A stretch of DNA of 64,000 nt from the NCBI GenBank assembly GCA_019309485.1, contig JAFDGC010000007.1, positions 1-64,000 on the forward strand. Reading direction: 5' to 3'. Made by a program: the position numbers and the translations under genes. Source of the stretch: Deltaproteobacteria bacterium. Lineage in GTDB: Bacteria > Desulfobacterota > Desulfobacteria > Desulfobacterales > UBA2156. This document shows, piece by piece, positions 25,106-34,076 of this stretch. Numbering within the stretch: position 1 is the stretch's first letter; each line of letters starts with the position of its first letter. The notes under the pieces were generated by a model. The model was not told the origin of the DNA. It made no database searches and was given only the letters and a program-made list of their open reading frames with translations.

Positions 25106-27097
25106 TCATCGCCCCTTTTTCCGGGATTTTTTAAAAAACCGGCTTCCCCTTAATCCCTTTGCATAGGCCGCTTCAGCCTTCATGGTCCGAATCTCCAAGG
25201 CGCAGCGTATGGTGGCCGTTTTGCCGTCCTGGTACCGGATGATCGTTTCGATGGGAAGCACCGGAATATCGCTGTAAAGACCCTCGATCTCCTTGGCGTA
25301 CTTTTGGCTGATAAAGCCGCGGCGGATTTTTCGGGTCCGGGTCAATTCTTCGTCGTCGGCATCGAGTTCCTTGTACAAGAGCAGAAATTTTTGAATCCGG
25401 GCCTTTTCCGGGAGGGTGGCGTTGACCCGGGCCACCTCCTGTTCGATGAGATCCAGGACCTCTGTTTTACATGCCAGATCGGTATAGGTGGTGTAGCCGA
25501 TCCGGTGGTCCTCCGCCCATTTCCCCACGTGCTTGTAATCGATGCAGATTATGGCGCTGACATAGTCCCGGTCGTGGCCCAGGACCACGGCTTCCACGAT
25601 GTACGGGCAGAATTTGAGCTTGTTCTCGATGAACATGGGGGAGAACCGGGCCCCGTCCTTCAAGGTCATCAGGTCCTTGACCCGGTCGATGATCACCAGG
25701 TGGCCCTCGGGGGTGAAGTATCCCGCGTCTCCGGAACGGAGCCAGCCGTCCACGATGGTTTTTCGGGTGGCCTCCGCGTCCTTCAGGTACCCCTGGAAGA
25801 GCCCCGGGCCCCGGGAGATGACTTCTCCCACCCCTTCCTTGTCGGGCTCGAAGATACGGATTTCGGCCGCCGGAACGGGGATTCCCACGGAGTCGAAGTT
25901 GATATCGCCGTCCCGATGGATCGTGGAATACCCCGCCACTTCCGTCTGTCCGTAGATTTGCTTCAGGTTTACGCCCAGGGCGTGGAAAAACCGGAAGACG
26001 TCCGGACCCAAGGCGGCGCCGCCGGTCATGGCCGAACGGATCCTCGGGAATCCCAATCGATCCCGAAGTGCCCGAAACATGGCGGCATAAGCCAGCCGGT
26101 AGAGGATCTTCCAGTGCAAAGGGGGTCTTTTTTTCTCGAACTTGAAGTCGGCCCACCGATACCCGATGGGCAGGGAGAGATCATAGACCAGTCGCTTGAA
26201 AAACGAGGCATCCAGATGCTTCACCATGACCTGCCGGGAGATGCCTTCCCACATACGGGGGGACGCCACCACCAGGCTCGGGGCGATCTCGTAGAGATCC
26301 TCCATGGTGGTTTCGGGCTCTTCGGGGAAATTCACCGTGTATCCCGCATAAAGCGCCGAAAAGACGCTCATGGTCTGTTCCACGATCCATGGGAGGGGAA
26401 TGAAAGACAAAAACTGGTCGTCGGGGGATTTGGGATCCACCTCATCAAGGGATGCCACCATGGAAATGATGTTGTGATGTGTCAGGAGGGTCCCTTTGGG
26501 CTGGCCGGTGGTTCCGGAAGTGTAACAGATGAGTGCCAGATCGCTTCCCCGGGTTTCATAGAGATTTTTTTTAAACAACTCCGGCTGCTCCAGGTCCAGT
26601 TTTCGCCCCAACGCTTCCACCTCGTCGAATCGGATCAAGAGCGGATCATCGTAATCCCACAACCCTTTGGGATCCGTATAGATGATTTTTCTCAGGCGGG
26701 GAAGCCGGTCCTTGAGTTCCAGGACCTTGTCCACCTGCTCCTGGTCTTCGGCCACGATCATGGCGGCTTCGCTGTGATCGATGATATAGGCCACCTCGGC
26801 CAGAATTGAATCCTGAAAGATACCGAAAGGAAGAGCCCTGGCCGCCTGGGCGGCGATCTCCGCATAAATCCATTCGGGCCGGTTGTCGCCGATGATCCCG
26901 AGGGTGTCCCCCGGCGTCAATCCCAGGGTGATCAGGCCCAGGGAAAACGCCCGCACGTGCTCGAGATATTCCCGCCACGTGATGGGCTGCCAGATCCCGA
27001 ACTCTTTTTCCCGGAGCGCCACCCTCTGATCCTGGAATCGTTCGGCGTTGCGGACCAAAAGCTGCGGGAGTGTTTGGGGGTTTTCCGGCGGCGGCAT
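25106..27097 (-). CDS. Long-chain acyl-CoA synthetase-type AMP-binding enzyme
   Basis: 663-residue adenylate-forming ligase that would activate a carboxylic acid to its CoA thioester in two steps through an acyl-AMP. The P-loop CYTSGTTGQPKGTLLTHHN is intact. The A5-like IYGQTEVAGY, the ATP-ribose region DGWLRSGDAGYFTPEGHL and the DRVKDLMTLKDG motif follow. It lies between livG (27-base gap) and livH (1-base gap); such ligases are often found inside LIV-type clusters for organic acids. The substrate is not readable from sequence; long-chain or aromatic acids are both possible. Confidence 0.87.
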   Translation of the reverse strand: MPPPENPQTLPQLLVRNAERFQDQRVALREKEFGIWQPITWREYLEHVRAFSLGLITLGLTPGDTLGIIGDNRPEWIYAEIAAQAARALPFGIFQDSILAEVAYIIDHSEAAMIVAEDQEQVDKVLELKDRLPRLRKIIYTDPKGLWDYDDPLLIRFDEVEALGRKLDLEQPELFKKNLYETRGSDLALICYTSGTTGQPKGTLLTHHNIISMVASLDEVDPKSPDDQFLSFIPLPWIVEQTMSVFSALYAGYTVNFPEEPETTMEDLYEIAPSLVVASPRMWEGISRQVMVKHLDASFFKRLVYDLSLPIGYRWADFKFEKKRPPLHWKILYRLAYAAMFRALRDRLGFPRIRSAMTGGAALGPDVFRFFHALGVNLKQIYGQTEVAGYSTIHRDGDINFDSVGIPVPAAEIRIFEPDKEGVGEVISRGPGLFQGYLKDAEATRKTIVDGWLRSGDAGYFTPEGHLVIIDRVKDLMTLKDGARFSPMFIENKLKFCPYIVEAVVLGHDRDYVSAIICIDYKHVGKWAEDHRIGYTTYTDLACKTEVLDLIEQEVARVNATLPEKARIQKFLLLYKELDADDEELTRTRKIRRGFISQKYAKEIEGLYSDIPVLPIETIIRYQDGKTATIRCALEIRTMKAEAAYAKGLRGSRFFKKSRKKGR

Positions 27098-27124
27098 CGG
27101 TGATTTGAATTTCCTTTCCGGCGA

Positions 27125-27919
27125 TTAAAGGCGTGTCCGGGCCATGGGATCTTCCCCCAGATACGCCCGGATCACCTGGGGATCTTCTTGAATTTCGGAA
27201 GGCGCGCCTTCGGCGATTTTTCTGCCGAACTCCAGGACACAGACACGGTCCGAGATGTCCATGACCACCCCCATGTCGTGTTCCACCAGGACGACGGAGA
27301 CCCTCCACATGCGGTTCACGTTGAGGATGAAGCGGGCCATGTCCTCGGTTTCCTCCAGGTTCATGCCCGCCATGGGTTCGTCCAACAGAAGGACCTTCGG
27401 TTTCATGGCCAGGGCCCGGGCCAGCTCCACCCGTTTCTGAAGGCCGTAAGGAAGGGTCCCCACGATTTTTTTCCGGATCGACTCGATTTCCAGGAGGTCG
27501 ATGATGGTCTCCTCGATTTCCTTGCGCAAGGCCAGTTCTTCCCGCCGGGCTTTCCCAAAATAGAGTATGTCGGAAAAAATGCCGGACTTGAGGAAGGCGT
27601 GCCGCCCCAGCTTGATGTTGTCCAGGACCGTCATCCCCTTGAAGAGTTCGATGTTTTGAAACGTGCGGGCGATTCCGAGGCGGGTGATCGCATGGGTGGG
27701 GAACCGGGTGATTTCCCGGTCGCCGAAAAAAATCTCTCCCTCCTGGGGAGTATAGAATCGGCTGATGCAGTTGAGGAGGCATGTCTTTCCCGCACCATTG
27801 GGACCGATGACGGCAAAGACTTCCCCTTCCAGGAGCCGGGTGCTGACACCGGAAAGGGCCTGGATTCCTCCGAAGGAAAGGTAGAGGTCTTCGACGCGGA
27901 TGACAGGGGCCTGAGACAA
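27125..27919 (-). CDS. livG: LIV-type ABC transporter ATP-binding protein (LivG)
   Basis: 264 residues: Walker A GPNGAGKTCLLNCI, signature LPYGLQKRVELARAL, Walker B VLLLDEPMAGMN and the extended LivG C terminus with YLGED. First gene of the seven-gene minus-strand block livG, ligase, livH, livM, binding protein, ligase-like, livF. A 240-base gap separates it from a divergent CoA ligase, so the promoters of both probably lie in 27920-28160. Confidence 0.9.
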   Translation of the reverse strand: MSQAPVIRVEDLYLSFGGIQALSGVSTRLLEGEVFAVIGPNGAGKTCLLNCISRFYTPQEGEIFFGDREITRFPTHAITRLGIARTFQNIELFKGMTVLDNIKLGRHAFLKSGIFSDILYFGKARREELALRKEIEETIIDLLEIESIRKKIVGTLPYGLQKRVELARALAMKPKVLLLDEPMAGMNLEETEDMARFILNVNRMWRVSVVLVEHDMGVVMDISDRVCVLEFGRKIAEGAPSEIQEDPQVIRAYLGEDPMARTRL

Positions 27920-28160
27920 TTTCCCACCGGGTTTGTTTTGCGGATTCCGATTGGTTTGATCATCAACCTATATGCAATCTCCTTGCAACCTGTCAAGGCG
28001 ATAAACGCAGTGGTTTCTATTTTTCCGGCCCAGGCCTTTTAAGGTGCCCCTTTTTAAATTTCACCTGGACTTGGGATCATGTTTTGTTTATCCTTCCTTT
28101 TGGCATTTCATCCAAAAACATCTGTGCCGCCAGTGTTTCTATCCGTCTTAAGGGGAGAAA

Positions 28161-29768
28161 ATGGTTAAAGACACCATCGGAAAAATTCTTCAAAAGACCG
28201 CCCAGGACCGGGGACGGCAGGAGGCCTTTGTGCACACCGAGGTGGGCGTCCGATACAACTACGACCTGTTGTGGTGGGATGTGGAACGCTTCGCCCGGGG
28301 GCTGATGAAGGCGGGCATTGAAAAAGGAGACCGGGTGGCCCTGCGGGCAGCGAACATTCCGGAATGGATCGTTGCCTTTCTCGGGACCATCGCCGTAGGG
28401 GGGATCACGGTGCCCGTCAATCCCGATTCAACGGAAGAAGAAATGCGTTACATTCTCTTTCAATCGGAAAGCAAGTGCCTGATCCTGGATACGGACACGG
28501 AAATTCCGGGCCCGGTATTGGATATCCGCCAGCTCCGGGAAGACGTCGGCAGCCTTGCCTTTATCATCACCACCAGCCGTATCGCCGACGCGGACACGAT
28601 TCACTGGAAGCGGGTCATGGACATGGGGCGGAACGTGGAAGACGCGGCCCTCACGCAGCGGGCGGACGCGGTCTTCCCGGAAGACCCGGTGGCCATCATG
28701 TACACGTCGGGAACCACCGGAAAACCCAAAGGCGTGGTGCTCGACCACCTGGGGCTGGTGAACAAATCCCTTGTCTCCACCGCACGCCAGGGGATCGTTG
28801 CCGAAGACCGCCTTTGCCTTTTCTTCCCGTTATTTCACATGTTCGGCAACACTTGCATCGCACTTGCCGGACTCCTTAAGGGCGCCACCCTGGTGGCGCC
28901 CTGCATCCGTTTCGATCCCGCGGCGGTCCTGAAGGCCATCCCCGCCGAAAAATGCACCGCGATCTACGGATCCCCGTCCATGATGATCGCCCTGGTGGAT
29001 CACCCGGCATTCAATGGGGCCGACTGGGCGTCGGTGAAAAAAGGGATCATCGGCGGCGCCCCCTGCCCCGTGGAGTTGATGCGCCGCCTGGTGGAGGATG
29101 TGGGAATATCGGATATCACCGTGGCGTACGGGATCACCGAGACCGCCTCATGGATCACCATGACCCGGCCGGCGGATCCCATTGAGCGCCGGGTTTCCAC
29201 CATCGGGGTTCCCCTTGAATGCAATGAGGTCCGGATCGTGGACCCGAAGAGCGGCGCGGTCCTGGAACCGGGAGACATCGGAGAACTTTGCACCCGGGGA
29301 TTTGTGATGAAGGAATACTATCATATGCCCGCGGCCACCGCCGCGGCCGTGGATCCCGACGGATGGTTTCATACCGGCGACCTGGGGGTCATGGATGAAG
29401 ACGGGTATGTGAAAATCACCGGACGGCTGAAAGACGTCATCACCCGCAACGGCGTGGACATCTATCCGGTGGAAATCGAGGAGGTCCTTTACGAGATCCC
29501 CGAAATATCGGAAGCCCAGGTCTTCGGATTTCCCGCCTCCGGCGGAGGCCAGGAAGTGGCCGCCTGGATCCGCCTCAAGGAAGGCGCCGTGCTCCCCATC
29601 CATGAGGTGGAAGGCCATGTCCGAAACCGCGTGGAACCCCGCCGCCGGCCCCAGTATTACAAGTTCGTCTCCGGGTTTCCCATGACCGGAAGCGGCAAGA
29701 TCCAAAAGTTTAAGCTCTCCCGACTTGCCCAAGAGGAATACCGGAAAAAGGAATCCCATGAAGTTTGA
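28161..29768 (+). CDS. Acyl-CoA ligase (AMP-dependent synthetase/ligase)
   Basis: 535-residue adenylate-forming enzyme. P-loop IMYTSGTTGKPKGVVLDH, VAYGITETASW, DGWFHTGDLGVMDEDGYV, GRLKDVITRNGVDIYPVEIE and the C-terminal catalytic Lys in MTGSGKIQKF are all present, so it looks functional. The start is ATG 28161 after AAGGGGAG. It overlaps the following GalT-like frame by 11 bases. Fatty or aromatic acid specificity cannot be read from the sequence; divergence from the LIV/ligase block suggests a shared regulator. Confidence 0.88.
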   Translation: MVKDTIGKILQKTAQDRGRQEAFVHTEVGVRYNYDLLWWDVERFARGLMKAGIEKGDRVALRAANIPEWIVAFLGTIAVGGITVPVNPDSTEEEMRYILFQSESKCLILDTDTEIPGPVLDIRQLREDVGSLAFIITTSRIADADTIHWKRVMDMGRNVEDAALTQRADAVFPEDPVAIMYTSGTTGKPKGVVLDHLGLVNKSLVSTARQGIVAEDRLCLFFPLFHMFGNTCIALAGLLKGATLVAPCIRFDPAAVLKAIPAEKCTAIYGSPSMMIALVDHPAFNGADWASVKKGIIGGAPCPVELMRRLVEDVGISDITVAYGITETASWITMTRPADPIERRVSTIGVPLECNEVRIVDPKSGAVLEPGDIGELCTRGFVMKEYYHMPAATAAAVDPDGWFHTGDLGVMDEDGYVKITGRLKDVITRNGVDIYPVEIEEVLYEIPEISEAQVFGFPASGGGQEVAAWIRLKEGAVLPIHEVEGHVRNRVEPRRRPQYYKFVSGFPMTGSGKIQKFKLSRLAQEEYRKKESHEV

Positions 29769-30724
29769 AGCCGACAGAAAAGAAGCGGTCCTGTTGAATC
29801 CGGCCAAAGGGATGACGGAAAAACGCATTCCCGTAGAGATCCGAAAGGATCCTCTCACGGGCAGGACTTCCCGCATCTGCCATTTCATGGCGCTTGCGTG
29901 GGAAAAGCCGGACCTGGCGGCCATCGCAGCCAACACCGTGGAGAAATGCCCTTTTTGTCCCAAGTCCGTTTTGACCGTGACCCCGTGTTTTCCCGAGAAC
30001 CTGATCCCGGAAGGCCGGATGACCCTGGACGATCTGGTCCTGTTCCCGAACCTGGCCCCATACGACCCGTTGAGCGCCGTGGCCACCCTGGGGGGCCGCC
30101 ATTACATCCCCATGACCGAAATCTCGGAAGAGACCATCACCAAGGGCTTTTTGCTGGCTATGGCCTATTTCCGCCGGATCCATGCCCTGGGCTATCCCGA
30201 ATCCGTATATCCGATTGCCAACTGGAACTACATGCCGCCGGCCGGAAGTTCCATCATCCACCCGCATCTCCAGGTGTTCGTGACCGCCTCGGCGCCGAAT
30301 CTCATGCGGCAGGAACTGGAAGCGGCAAAGGCGTATATGGATACAAACGGATCCAACTTTTGGGAGGATCTTGCCGAATACGAAAAAAAGGCCGGAGAAC
30401 GCTTCCTGGGGAGCATCGGCCGACACTCTGGACTTGACGGACAACGATTTACGCCATCTGGCCCGGGGCCTGACACGTCTTATGAAAGCCTATGACGCCA
30501 TGGGCCTTTACAGCTTCAACATGAACTTTTTCACCGGGGCCCGAAACGACGATTTTGCCCGTTTCCACATCCTTTTTTCCCCCCGGACCTATTTCAACGC
30601 GGCTCTGGGGACCCCCGATGCGGCGGCCCTGAGAACCCTTTTCAACGAGACCGTGTGCATGGCCTTTCCGGAAGCGATCCACCAGCACCTCAAGGGCGCA
30701 TTCTCAATCTCGAACACCCGTTAA
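29758..30724 (+). pseudogene. GalT-like nucleotidyltransferase, frame broken
   Basis: Resembles galactose-1-phosphate uridylyltransferase/HIT-superfamily proteins: the zinc-type pair CPFCPK and the active-site HPHLQ (in SSIIHPHLQV) are in the first frame (29758 to about 30420). The C-terminal part (LYSFNMNFFTG and beyond) continues in the +1 frame to 30724. At the junction near 30420-30435 the expected roughly 25 residues after GERFLGSIG appear to be missing, so a small deletion plus frameshift is likely. The active-site half is intact, but the protein would end early after about 245 residues. It overlaps the upstream ligase by 11 bases. Confidence 0.65.
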
Positions 30725-31440
30725 GCCTTCGGACCGGCCTGCAAGCCCAACAAAGCATCGATGATTTCGGTGTCGTTCCTGGCCTCGTGGGCGGAGCCCT
30801 TCCAGACGGACCGCCCGGATTCGAGGACGCAGACCTGGTCGGCCACTTCAAGGGCGCGGTGGGTGCTTTGCTCCACCAGGAGTATGGTCAGGCCGCCGCG
30901 TTTGAGTTCTGCCACGGCCTGGTAGCAGGCATCGATCATTTTGGGCATCAGCCCCAGGGAAAGTTCATCCACCATCAGGAGTGCGGGTTCGGACATCAGG
31001 GCCCGGCCGATGGAAAGCATCTGCTGCTCGCCTCCGGAGAGGGACCCGGCCCGTTGATCCAGGCGTTCCTTCAGGCGGGGGAAGAGCGTCATCACCCGGT
31101 CGATGCCCGCGTCGCTCTTGGGCTTGGGCAGGCTGTATCCGCCGACGACCAGGTTCTCCCGGACGGTCAGGCTGGAAAAGAGACGCCGGCCTTCGGGAAC
31201 CACCGCGATCCCTTTTTTAACTCGGGCCATGGGCGTGGCCCGGGTAATGTCCTCCCCCCGGTAGAGGACCTTCCCCTCATGGACCTGGACGTGTCCGGCC
31301 ACGCTCATAATGGTGGAAGACTTGCCCGCACCGTTGGCGCCCAGCAGGGCGGTTGTCCCGCCTTCCACCAATTCGAGGTCCAGTCCGTGGACAGCCCGCA
31401 TGTCGCCATACCCGCAACTCAGGGTTTCAAGCCGCAGCAT
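30721..31440 (-). CDS. livF: LIV-type ABC transporter ATP-binding protein (LivF), hut-linked
   Basis: 239 residues: Walker A GANGAGKSSTIMSV, signature LSGGEQQMLSIGRALM, Walker B LLMVDELSLGL (Glu in place but Pro replaced) and LLVEQSTHRAL. Last of the second transporter block. It overlaps livG by 14 bases and its stop codon overlaps the stop of the convergent GalT-like pseudogene (TTAA). Confidence 0.9.
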   Translation of the reverse strand: MLRLETLSCGYGDMRAVHGLDLELVEGGTTALLGANGAGKSSTIMSVAGHVQVHEGKVLYRGEDITRATPMARVKKGIAVVPEGRRLFSSLTVRENLVVGGYSLPKPKSDAGIDRVMTLFPRLKERLDQRAGSLSGGEQQMLSIGRALMSEPALLMVDELSLGLMPKMIDACYQAVAELKRGGLTILLVEQSTHRALEVADQVCVLESGRSVWKGSAHEARNDTEIIDALLGLQAGPKA

Positions 31441-32191
31441 CCTGGTATTCCTTTCCCAGGTACGCCGCCCGAACCGCCGGGTCCCGCATCACCGCCCCCG
31501 GGTCCCCGTCGGCGATCTTGCGGCCGTTGTCCAATACCGCCAGCCGCCGGCTCACCCGGAGGACTTCGCCCAGGTTGTGTTCGATCATGACCACGGTCAA
31601 ACCGCCTCGGTTGATTTCAGCCACCGTATCGGCCAGTCGGGCGGCTTCCGCCGTGTTCAGGCCGGCCAGGGGTTCGTCCAGCAGAAGCACCTTGGGCTCC
31701 AGGGCCAGGGCCCGGGCCACCTCGAGACGCTTGACCACGCCCAGGGGCCGGCCCAAGACGCTTTTTTCCGCCGCCTCGGCGATGCCCACCAGTTCAAGGT
31801 ATTTCCTGGCCTGTTCCCTTTCGGCCGAACGGTCCACCGCGGTCAAGGCCCGGATCACCCGGCCGATGCGGTGATGACCTGCGGCCAGGGTCACGTTGTC
31901 CAGCAAGGTCATGGAGCGGAAGGGCCGTACGATCTGGTGGGTCAAAGCCAACCCCAGACGAGCCCGCTGGTGGGTGGGAAGCATTGTGATATCCCGGCCG
32001 TCCAGTCGAATTCGGGCGGACACCGGCTTGACCGTCCCGGTGACGACCCGCATCAGGGTAGTCTTGCCGGCCCCGTTGGGTCCGATCATGCTCAAAAATT
32101 CACCCGGCCGAACTTCGAGGGAAACGTCGTCCAAAGCCAGGACCCCGCCGAAGCGGACGGTGACATTTTTGACTTCCAACAAGGGCTTCAT
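31427..32191 (-). CDS. livG: LIV-type ABC transporter ATP-binding protein (LivG), hut-linked
   Basis: 254 residues: Walker A GPNGAGKTTLMRVV, a shortened signature region LGVVKRLEVARAL, Walker B VLLLDEPLAGLN and C-terminal YLGKEYQ. Overlaps both neighbours (livM by 4 bases, livF by 14), so translation is coupled. Part of the transporter downstream of the histidine-degradation genes. Confidence 0.9.
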   Translation of the reverse strand: MKPLLEVKNVTVRFGGVLALDDVSLEVRPGEFLSMIGPNGAGKTTLMRVVTGTVKPVSARIRLDGRDITMLPTHQRARLGLALTHQIVRPFRSMTLLDNVTLAAGHHRIGRVIRALTAVDRSAEREQARKYLELVGIAEAAEKSVLGRPLGVVKRLEVARALALEPKVLLLDEPLAGLNTAEAARLADTVAEINRGGLTVVMIEHNLGEVLRVSRRLAVLDNGRKIADGDPGAVMRDPAVRAAYLGKEYQDAAA

Positions 32192-33060
32192 CCCGCCGCC
32201 TCCTTCTTGCCCGCCGACCGTATCCCCGCCTTGCGCACGGCCCGGGTGAAACCGGCCAAGCCTTCCGGAGCGAACCGCATGACCCCAAAGAGAAGGGCCC
32301 CGTAGAGAAGCAGCTTGTAGTCACTGATAAACCGGAAAAACTCGGGCATCAGGGTCAGGATCACCGTGGATATGATGACTCCGAAGACCGAACCGATGCC
32401 GCCCACGGCCACCATGGAGAGCACGGTGATGGAAGTGATGAAGCCAAAGTCGTCGGGCATGATGAACCGGGCGAAACTGGCGTACAGTCCGCCGGCCACG
32501 CCGGCCATGGCCGTACCCATGGCAAAAGCGGTCAGTTTGCAGGCGGCCACATCCACCGTCAACACCCGGGCCGTATCCTCATCGTCGGCCACGGCCTCGA
32601 AGGCGAATCCCATCCAGGACCGCTTTATCCAAAGGGAAAAAGCGGTGAAAAAGGCGGCCAGGATCAGGACCAGCACCATGTAACCCGTTTTCTCCAGGCC
32701 TGGAGAGGGAATACCCGAGACACCCAGTTCACCCCCCAGGATTTCCTGCTGGCGGACAACGCCCAGGAAAAGGAACCCCACCCCCATGGTGGTGATGGCC
32801 AAAAAATCGTGGCGGACCCGCAGGCTGGTCAGGCCCACCGCTAGGCCCACCAGGCCGGCCAGGACCATGCCGGCCAGGACGGCCGCCGGGAAGGGGGCCC
32901 CGGCCTTGGCCATGAAAGCCGCGGTATAGGCGCCGATGCCGTAGAAGGCGGCGTGGCCCAGGCTGATCTGACCGCAAAAACCGGATATCATGTTCAGGCC
33001 CAGGGCCAGGATGATATTGATGCCCACCAGCGTTGCCAGGCTGATTTCGTAGATACCCAC
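32188..33060 (-). CDS. livM: LIV-type ABC transporter permease (LivM), hut-linked
   Basis: 290-residue membrane protein with the LivM motif ISGFCGQISLGHAAFYGIGAYT and the late GGIGSVFGVI segment; about eight or nine helices. Spaced 3 bases after livH. Substrate specificity comes from the binding protein at 34077-35231. Confidence 0.9.
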   Translation of the reverse strand: MGIYEISLATLVGINIILALGLNMISGFCGQISLGHAAFYGIGAYTAAFMAKAGAPFPAAVLAGMVLAGLVGLAVGLTSLRVRHDFLAITTMGVGFLFLGVVRQQEILGGELGVSGIPSPGLEKTGYMVLVLILAAFFTAFSLWIKRSWMGFAFEAVADDEDTARVLTVDVAACKLTAFAMGTAMAGVAGGLYASFARFIMPDDFGFITSITVLSMVAVGGIGSVFGVIISTVILTLMPEFFRFISDYKLLLYGALLFGVMRFAPEGLAGFTRAVRKAGIRSAGKKEAAG

Positions 33061-33063
33061 GGT

Positions 33064-33924
33064 TCATCTCCCGGTGAAGAGCCCTTGGGGCCGGATCATC
33101 AGCACTGCGATCAGGAAGGCGAAAGCGATGGCGTCGCGGTCGAGGTAACTCCCGATGTAGATGGTGCCGAACGCCTCCACCACTCCCAAGGCCAGGGAAG
33201 CCACCAGGGTGCCTTTGACGTTTCCCAGACCGCCCAGGACGATGATGGCCAGTGCCTTGTAGGCCGGCACGCCGCCCATGGTGGGTTCCACCAGGTTGCT
33301 CAAAAGGGAGATGAAAATACCCCCCACGGCAGCCAGGCCGGAGCCGATGAAAAAATTGAGGTATCGCACCTTGACGGCGTCGATGCCGAAGCTCTCGGCG
33401 ATTTCCGGATCATCCACGGTGGCCCGCCAGGCAATGCCGATCCGTGTGTTCTGGGCCAGGTAGGACAACCCTCCCAAGAGAACCATAGCGGTGATCACCA
33501 TGCCGATTTCGGCGCCCCTCAGGTTCAGGCCCAGCAGGGTCACCTGGGACTGGAGGTGTGGGTGATTGTAGGTCAGCCCGTAAGGGCCGAAGACCAGCCG
33601 GAAGACCTCTTCCATGGCGATAAACACCCCGATGGAAGCAATCAGGGGCACGTAGGGGGGCCGGTCGAGGATCGGCTGGTAGCATAGGCGGTACACGAGC
33701 ATGCCACCCAGGCCGACGATGAGGGCAGAGGTGATCATGGCCAGGGCCAGGCTGCCGGTGGCGTTGGTGATCAGCAGGCCCAGGTAGCCTCCCAGGGCGA
33801 AAAGCCCGGCGTGAGCCACGTGAAGTATCCGCAGCAAGCCGTAAACCAGGGTCAGGCCCACGGCGATCATGGCGTACATGCTCCCGTGGATCAGGCCTTG
33901 AACGAACAGTTCAAAAAACAGCAC
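33064..33924 (-). CDS. livH: LIV-type ABC transporter permease (LivH), hut-linked
   Basis: 286-residue permease: GSMYAMIAVGLTLVYGLLRI near the N terminus and IVLGGLGNVKGTLVASLALG near the C terminus. Separated from its binding-protein gene by 152 bases that hold a strong GC hairpin, which could lower expression of the membrane subunits relative to the binding protein. Confidence 0.9.
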   Translation of the reverse strand: MLFFELFVQGLIHGSMYAMIAVGLTLVYGLLRILHVAHAGLFALGGYLGLLITNATGSLALAMITSALIVGLGGMLVYRLCYQPILDRPPYVPLIASIGVFIAMEEVFRLVFGPYGLTYNHPHLQSQVTLLGLNLRGAEIGMVITAMVLLGGLSYLAQNTRIGIAWRATVDDPEIAESFGIDAVKVRYLNFFIGSGLAAVGGIFISLLSNLVEPTMGGVPAYKALAIIVLGGLGNVKGTLVASLALGVVEAFGTIYIGSYLDRDAIAFAFLIAVLMIRPQGLFTGR

Positions 33925-34042
33925 GACCCGTCTCCTTAAAGGACTCTTTCCAGGGAAAAGGGGGTTGGCCCCACGTCCTCCCCGGACATCTCTCCTGGAG
34001 GATCCTGGCAGGGGTGGTTCCCGGCCCGCTGCTTCCGGCGGG

Positions 34043-34067
34043 GGTCCGGGGGCCCGGCCCCCGGACC
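34043..34067 (-). promoter_or_regulatory. GC-rich hairpin between binding-protein gene and livH
   Basis: GGTCCGGGGG and CCCCCGGACC form a 10-bp stem around a 5-base loop. There is no T-run on the minus strand, so it is not a classical terminator. Its place between a binding-protein gene and the permease genes fits an mRNA-stabilising or partial attenuating element. Confidence 0.5.
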
Positions 34068-34076
34068 GTTATGCGT

